In this document: piece after piece, positions 14,269 to 16,443 of the stretch
How the letters are laid out: each line of letters begins with the position of its first letter
Position numbering within the stretch: position 1 is the first letter of the stretch
From: DASUFI01 sp036274635
GTDB taxonomy: Bacteria > Planctomycetota > B15-G4
Assembly: GCA_036274635.1 (NCBI GenBank)
Contig: DASUFI010000049.1
Span: 1-16,443, forward strand
Length of the DNA stretch: 16,443 nucleotides
Direction of reading: 5' to 3'
Made by a program: the position numbers and the translations under genes
Notes under the pieces: model-generated
What the model was told of the DNA's origin: nothing
Database searches by the model: none
What the model saw: only the letters and a program-made list of their open reading frames with translations

Positions 14269-14619
14269 TCAGCTCCACGTCGCCCACGCGGCCAGCGCGG
14301 GCAGGGCGAGCACGAGCAGCACCGAGAGGCAACCGCTCTTGCGCGGCGCAGCCGACGCGGGATCCAGCGGCTTGCCGCACGAGGTGCAGCTGGGCCTCAG
14401 GTTCTTGCGCGGATCGCCGAGCGGGTTCTTGTTGCCGCAGTGCGGGCAGAACCAGGTCGAGCCGGGCTCGGGCGGCGTGTCGCGGAAGTACACGCGCTCG
14501 GAGAGGTCCTTCTGGCATTCCTTGCTGCAGACGACGTTGCCGTAGAAGGTGAGGGACTGGCCGGCGGTGTCCTTGCCGCAGTTCTGGCAGTAGATCTTGG
14601 CGGGCGCGGCGCGCGACAT
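14269..14619 (-). CDS. Small zinc-ribbon membrane protein (eight cysteines, C-terminal anchor)
   Basis: The 116-residue protein is not a family I can name. Two four-cysteine clusters are plain: C11-x2-C14 with C31-x3-C35, and C58-x2-C61 with C78-x2-C81. The second (FCPHCG and SCTSCG) is a classical zinc ribbon. The first resembles TRASH or treble-clef metal-binding folds. Residues 97-113 (CLSVLLVLALPALAAWA) are a single C-terminal membrane segment, so the zinc domains would face the cytoplasm as a tail-anchored protein. It may act as a metal sensor or an adaptor. The start is the ATG at 14619. No Shine-Dalgarno is close, and TAGACT lies 8 nt upstream as a possible -10 box. The same frame is open far upstream through sixA, but the cysteine-rich protein begins here. 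Confidence 0.72.
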   Translation of the reverse strand: MSRAAPAKIYCQNCGKDTAGQSLTFYGNVVCSKECQKDLSERVYFRDTPPEPGSTWFCPHCGNKNPLGDPRKNLRPSCTSCGKPLDPASAAPRKSGCLSVLLVLALPALAAWATWS

Positions 14620-14633
14620 GGCGCGGCAGTCTA
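14620..14633 (-). promoter_or_regulatory. Candidate -10 element giving a leaderless start
   Basis: On the minus strand TAGACT (14633-14628) matches four of six positions of the -10 consensus and lies 8 nt before the ATG of the zinc-ribbon gene. The bases between it and the start resemble those before the TIGR03790 gene (GCCGC in both). It would let this gene be transcribed separately from sixA. Confidence 0.35.
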
Positions 14634-14675
14634 ACCTCGCCCGGCCCGAATGAATTCCTCGAAGGACCGCCGGCC

Positions 14676-15167
14676 TCAGTCGTCGGCCCCGCCCAGCAAG
14701 CGCAGCGCGCGCGGGGTGAGCAGGGCCCGCAGCCCCATGGCGCCGACGCGCGGCTCGCCCTCCAGCCAGGCGACGCCGCCCTTCTTCAGCTCCAGGGCGC
14801 CCGCGGCGCGCTGCGAGCCGGTGCTGAGCAGGGCCACCAGCTGCGTGAGCCACGGCTCGTGCCCCACGACCGCGATGCGCTCGCCGCGCAGCGCCGCGAG
14901 CAACTCGCGGCCGGGCGGCGCGGCGAGGTGCTCGCAGGCCTCGCGCCGCGCGCCGCGCGCCAGCAGCGGCTCGAGCAGCTCGGCCGTCTCGTCCGCGCGC
15001 CGCCACGGGCTGTGCAGCAGGCGCTCGACCCGCAGGTCGAGCCTCAGCAGGCCGCGCACCTCGGCCGCCATGCGCTCGCGGCCCTCCGCCGTGAGGGCTC
15101 GGTCCGCGTCGCGCCCGCTGGGCGCCCGGTCCTCCGCGGCCCCGTGGCGGACGACGAGCAGCTCCAC
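14676..15167 (-). CDS. sixA: SixA-type phosphohistidine phosphatase
   Basis: This cytoplasmic enzyme of the histidine phosphatase superfamily removes phosphate from phosphohistidine. In E. coli SixA acts on the nitrogen phosphotransferase system. It has 163 residues, matching the short SixA type. The catalytic RHG is R7-H8-G9, ERLLHSPWRRADETAELL (48-65) supplies the second Arg, and the second catalytic His is H103 in VVGHEPWL. E80 may be the general acid. The start is GTG at 15167, directly before the ELLVVRHG strand, with no clear Shine-Dalgarno. It diverges from ppk1, a pairing that suggests a phosphate or polyphosphate role here. The zinc-ribbon gene follows after 56 bp. Closely related small phosphatases of the same superfamily cannot be told apart by eye. 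Confidence 0.88.
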   Translation of the reverse strand: MELLVVRHGAAEDRAPSGRDADRALTAEGRERMAAEVRGLLRLDLRVERLLHSPWRRADETAELLEPLLARGARREACEHLAAPPGRELLAALRGERIAVVGHEPWLTQLVALLSTGSQRAAGALELKKGGVAWLEGEPRVGAMGLRALLTPRALRLLGGADD

Positions 15168-15255
15168 GTCAGCGACGCGGCGGCGCGCGCCGGTCCCATG
15201 AGGCTGTATTCATAAGCCGGAAAGATCCGATGAAGGGGCCCTCAGCGCCCCCATT

Positions 15256-15294
15256 CTGCCACGTAGGGCATCCGGCGTGGACAATGCACGCCGG
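15256..15294 (+). promoter_or_regulatory. Candidate ppk1 promoter with overlapping inverted-repeat operator
   Basis: CTGCCA (15256-15261) and GACAAT (15280-15285), 18 bp apart, each match four of six bases of -35 and -10 boxes. The -10 box lies in the 7-nt spacer of a perfect 8-bp inverted repeat, CCGGCGTG (15272-15279) and CACGCCGG (15287-15294). This is the layout of a repressor operator, or of an early 5' hairpin in the leader of ppk1, whose ATG is at 15331. The other half of the 163-bp divergent gap holds an AT-rich patch (TATTCATAA, 15207-15215) that may belong to the sixA promoter. Confidence 0.4.
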
Positions 15295-15330
15295 CGCGAG
15301 GAACACTGGAGTGGACCACCCTGCAGCGTC

Positions 15331-16443
15331 ATGTACGAGACGATCACCCACGCGCCGGCGGACCTCTCCGACCCGCGCCTCTTCATCAACCGCGAGCTGT
15401 CGCTGCTCGAGTTCGATCGGCGCGTGCTGGACCAGGCGCGCGACGCAGACACGCCGCTGCTCGAGCGCCTGCGCTTCCTCGGCATCAGCTCCACCAACCT
15501 GGACGAGTTCTTCGAGATCCGCGCCAGCGGGCTGCGCCAGCAGGTGGCCTTCGGCGTCAGCCAGCCCGGGCCTGACGGCCTGACGCCGCAGGAGGCGCTG
15601 GCGCAGATCAGCGAGTCGGCGCACCGGCTGGTCGAGGAGCAGTACCGCCTGCTCAACGAGGGCCTGCTGCCCGAGCTGGCCACCCAGGGCATCCGCGTGC
15701 TCGGCCCCGAGCAATGGACCTTGCGCCAGGCGCGCTGGCTGCGGCGCTACTTCTCGGGCGAGGTCGTGCCGGTGCTCACGCCCATGGGGCTCGACCCGGC
15801 TCACCCCTTCCCGCGCGTCCTCAACAAGAGCCTCAACTACATCGTCAAGGTGGAGGGCGCCGACGCCTTCGGGCGCGGCAGCGGCATCGCCGTGGTGCAG
15901 GTGCCGCGCAGCCTGCCGCGCCTGCAGGCCCTGCCGCCCGAGGTGCGCGGCGGCCGCCACGACTTCGTGCTGCTCTCCTCCATCATCGAGGCGCACGTCG
16001 GCGAGATCTTCCCCGGCATGACCGTGACCGGCTGCTGGGCCTTCCGCCTCACGCGCAACAGCGACCTGTGGGTGGACGAGGAGGAGGTGGACAACCTGCT
16101 GCAAGCCCTCAAGGGCGAGCTGCCCTCGCGCCACTTCGGCGACGCGGTGCGCCTGGAGGTGGCCGACAACACGCCCGACGATGTCGCGCAGGACCTGCTG
16201 CAGCACGTCAAGCTCACGCCCGCCGAGCTCTACCGCTGCCGCGGCCCGGTGAACCTGCACCGCCTCACCGCCCTGCACGAGATGGTGGACCGGCCCGACC
16301 TGCACTTCCCGCCCTTCACGCCCGGCCTGCCGCGGCGCCTGACCAATGGCACGGACCTGTTCTCGGTCCTGCGCCGCGGCGACGTGCTGCTGCACCACCC
16401 CTACGAGTCCTTCGGCCCGGTCGTCGAGCTCGTGCGCCAGGCC
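15331..16443 (+). CDS. ppk1: Polyphosphate kinase 1 (partial, C-terminus beyond window)
   Basis: Ppk1 reversibly makes inorganic polyphosphate from ATP. The visible part is 371 residues of an enzyme usually near 700. The N-domain opens with LFINRELSLLEFDRRVLDQA (17-36) and RLRFLGISSTNLDEFFEIRA (46-65). N56 corresponds to E. coli N45, which contacts ATP. The head (H) domain follows through about residue 350. The fragment stops at RRGDVLLHHPYESFGPVVEL, the start of the first catalytic C-domain, so the phosphorylated His (E. coli H435) and H592 lie outside the window. ATG at 15331 is preferred because it leaves a normal short lead before the RELS motif. No strong ribosome site is seen. It is transcribed divergently from sixA. 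Confidence 0.95.
   Translation, partial: MYETITHAPADLSDPRLFINRELSLLEFDRRVLDQARDADTPLLERLRFLGISSTNLDEFFEIRASGLRQQVAFGVSQPGPDGLTPQEALAQISESAHRLVEEQYRLLNEGLLPELATQGIRVLGPEQWTLRQARWLRRYFSGEVVPVLTPMGLDPAHPFPRVLNKSLNYIVKVEGADAFGRGSGIAVVQVPRSLPRLQALPPEVRGGRHDFVLLSSIIEAHVGEIFPGMTVTGCWAFRLTRNSDLWVDEEEVDNLLQALKGELPSRHFGDAVRLEVADNTPDDVAQDLLQHVKLTPAELYRCRGPVNLHRLTALHEMVDRPDLHFPPFTPGLPRRLTNGTDLFSVLRRGDVLLHHPYESFGPVVELVRQA

Overview
This is a very GC-rich chromosomal window in which third codon positions are almost all G or C. I read it as a Planctomycetota genome, probably from one of its high-GC lineages. The case rests on three secreted proteins. Two end in C-terminal domains that I associate with planctomycete exported proteins, and one belongs to the TIGR03790 family. 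An MltA-type lipoprotein shows a murein-containing, diderm-style envelope. The phylum is an inference, because there is no rRNA or other marker gene here. I see no tRNA, rRNA, CRISPR array, integrase or insertion sequence.

Layout, left to right. (1) 1-93 may be the 3' end of an upstream gene. It is followed by an mltA-like lytic transglycosylase lipoprotein (177-1385, +). (2) Converging on it from the minus strand are a secreted jelly-roll protein (1399-2328) and a DAACS-type dicarboxylate/amino-acid symporter (2379-3680). (3) Diverging from the symporter is a plus-strand transporter run: a short CstA-type carrier (3779-5455), a TerC/Alx-type metal exporter that starts directly after the CstA stop codon (5456-6418), a perfect 48-bp tandem repeat with hairpin potential (6450-6545), and a KimA-like APC permease (6606-8765). 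(4) A 379-bp non-coding gap holds a striking long imperfect palindrome (about 8921-9004). (5) A secreted TIGR03790 protein follows (9145-11037, +). (6) A minus-strand block reads, from right to left, sixA (15167-14676), an eight-cysteine zinc-ribbon membrane protein (14619-14269), a secreted beta-propeller protein (14114-12474) and a secreted HEAT-repeat protein (12412-11111). (7) Diverging from sixA is ppk1 (15331 onward), which is cut by the window end at the start of its catalytic half.

The left half is mainly solute transport: acidic amino acids or dicarboxylates, pyruvate or peptides, Mn-type metals, and K+ or amino acids. The right half is mainly envelope and secreted proteins plus a phosphate-related pair, sixA and ppk1. 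I found no defence, mobile or biosynthetic system. The most unusual signals lie between the genes: the 48-bp repeat pair, the long palindrome, two start regions that look leaderless, and a promoter with an overlapping inverted repeat in front of ppk1.
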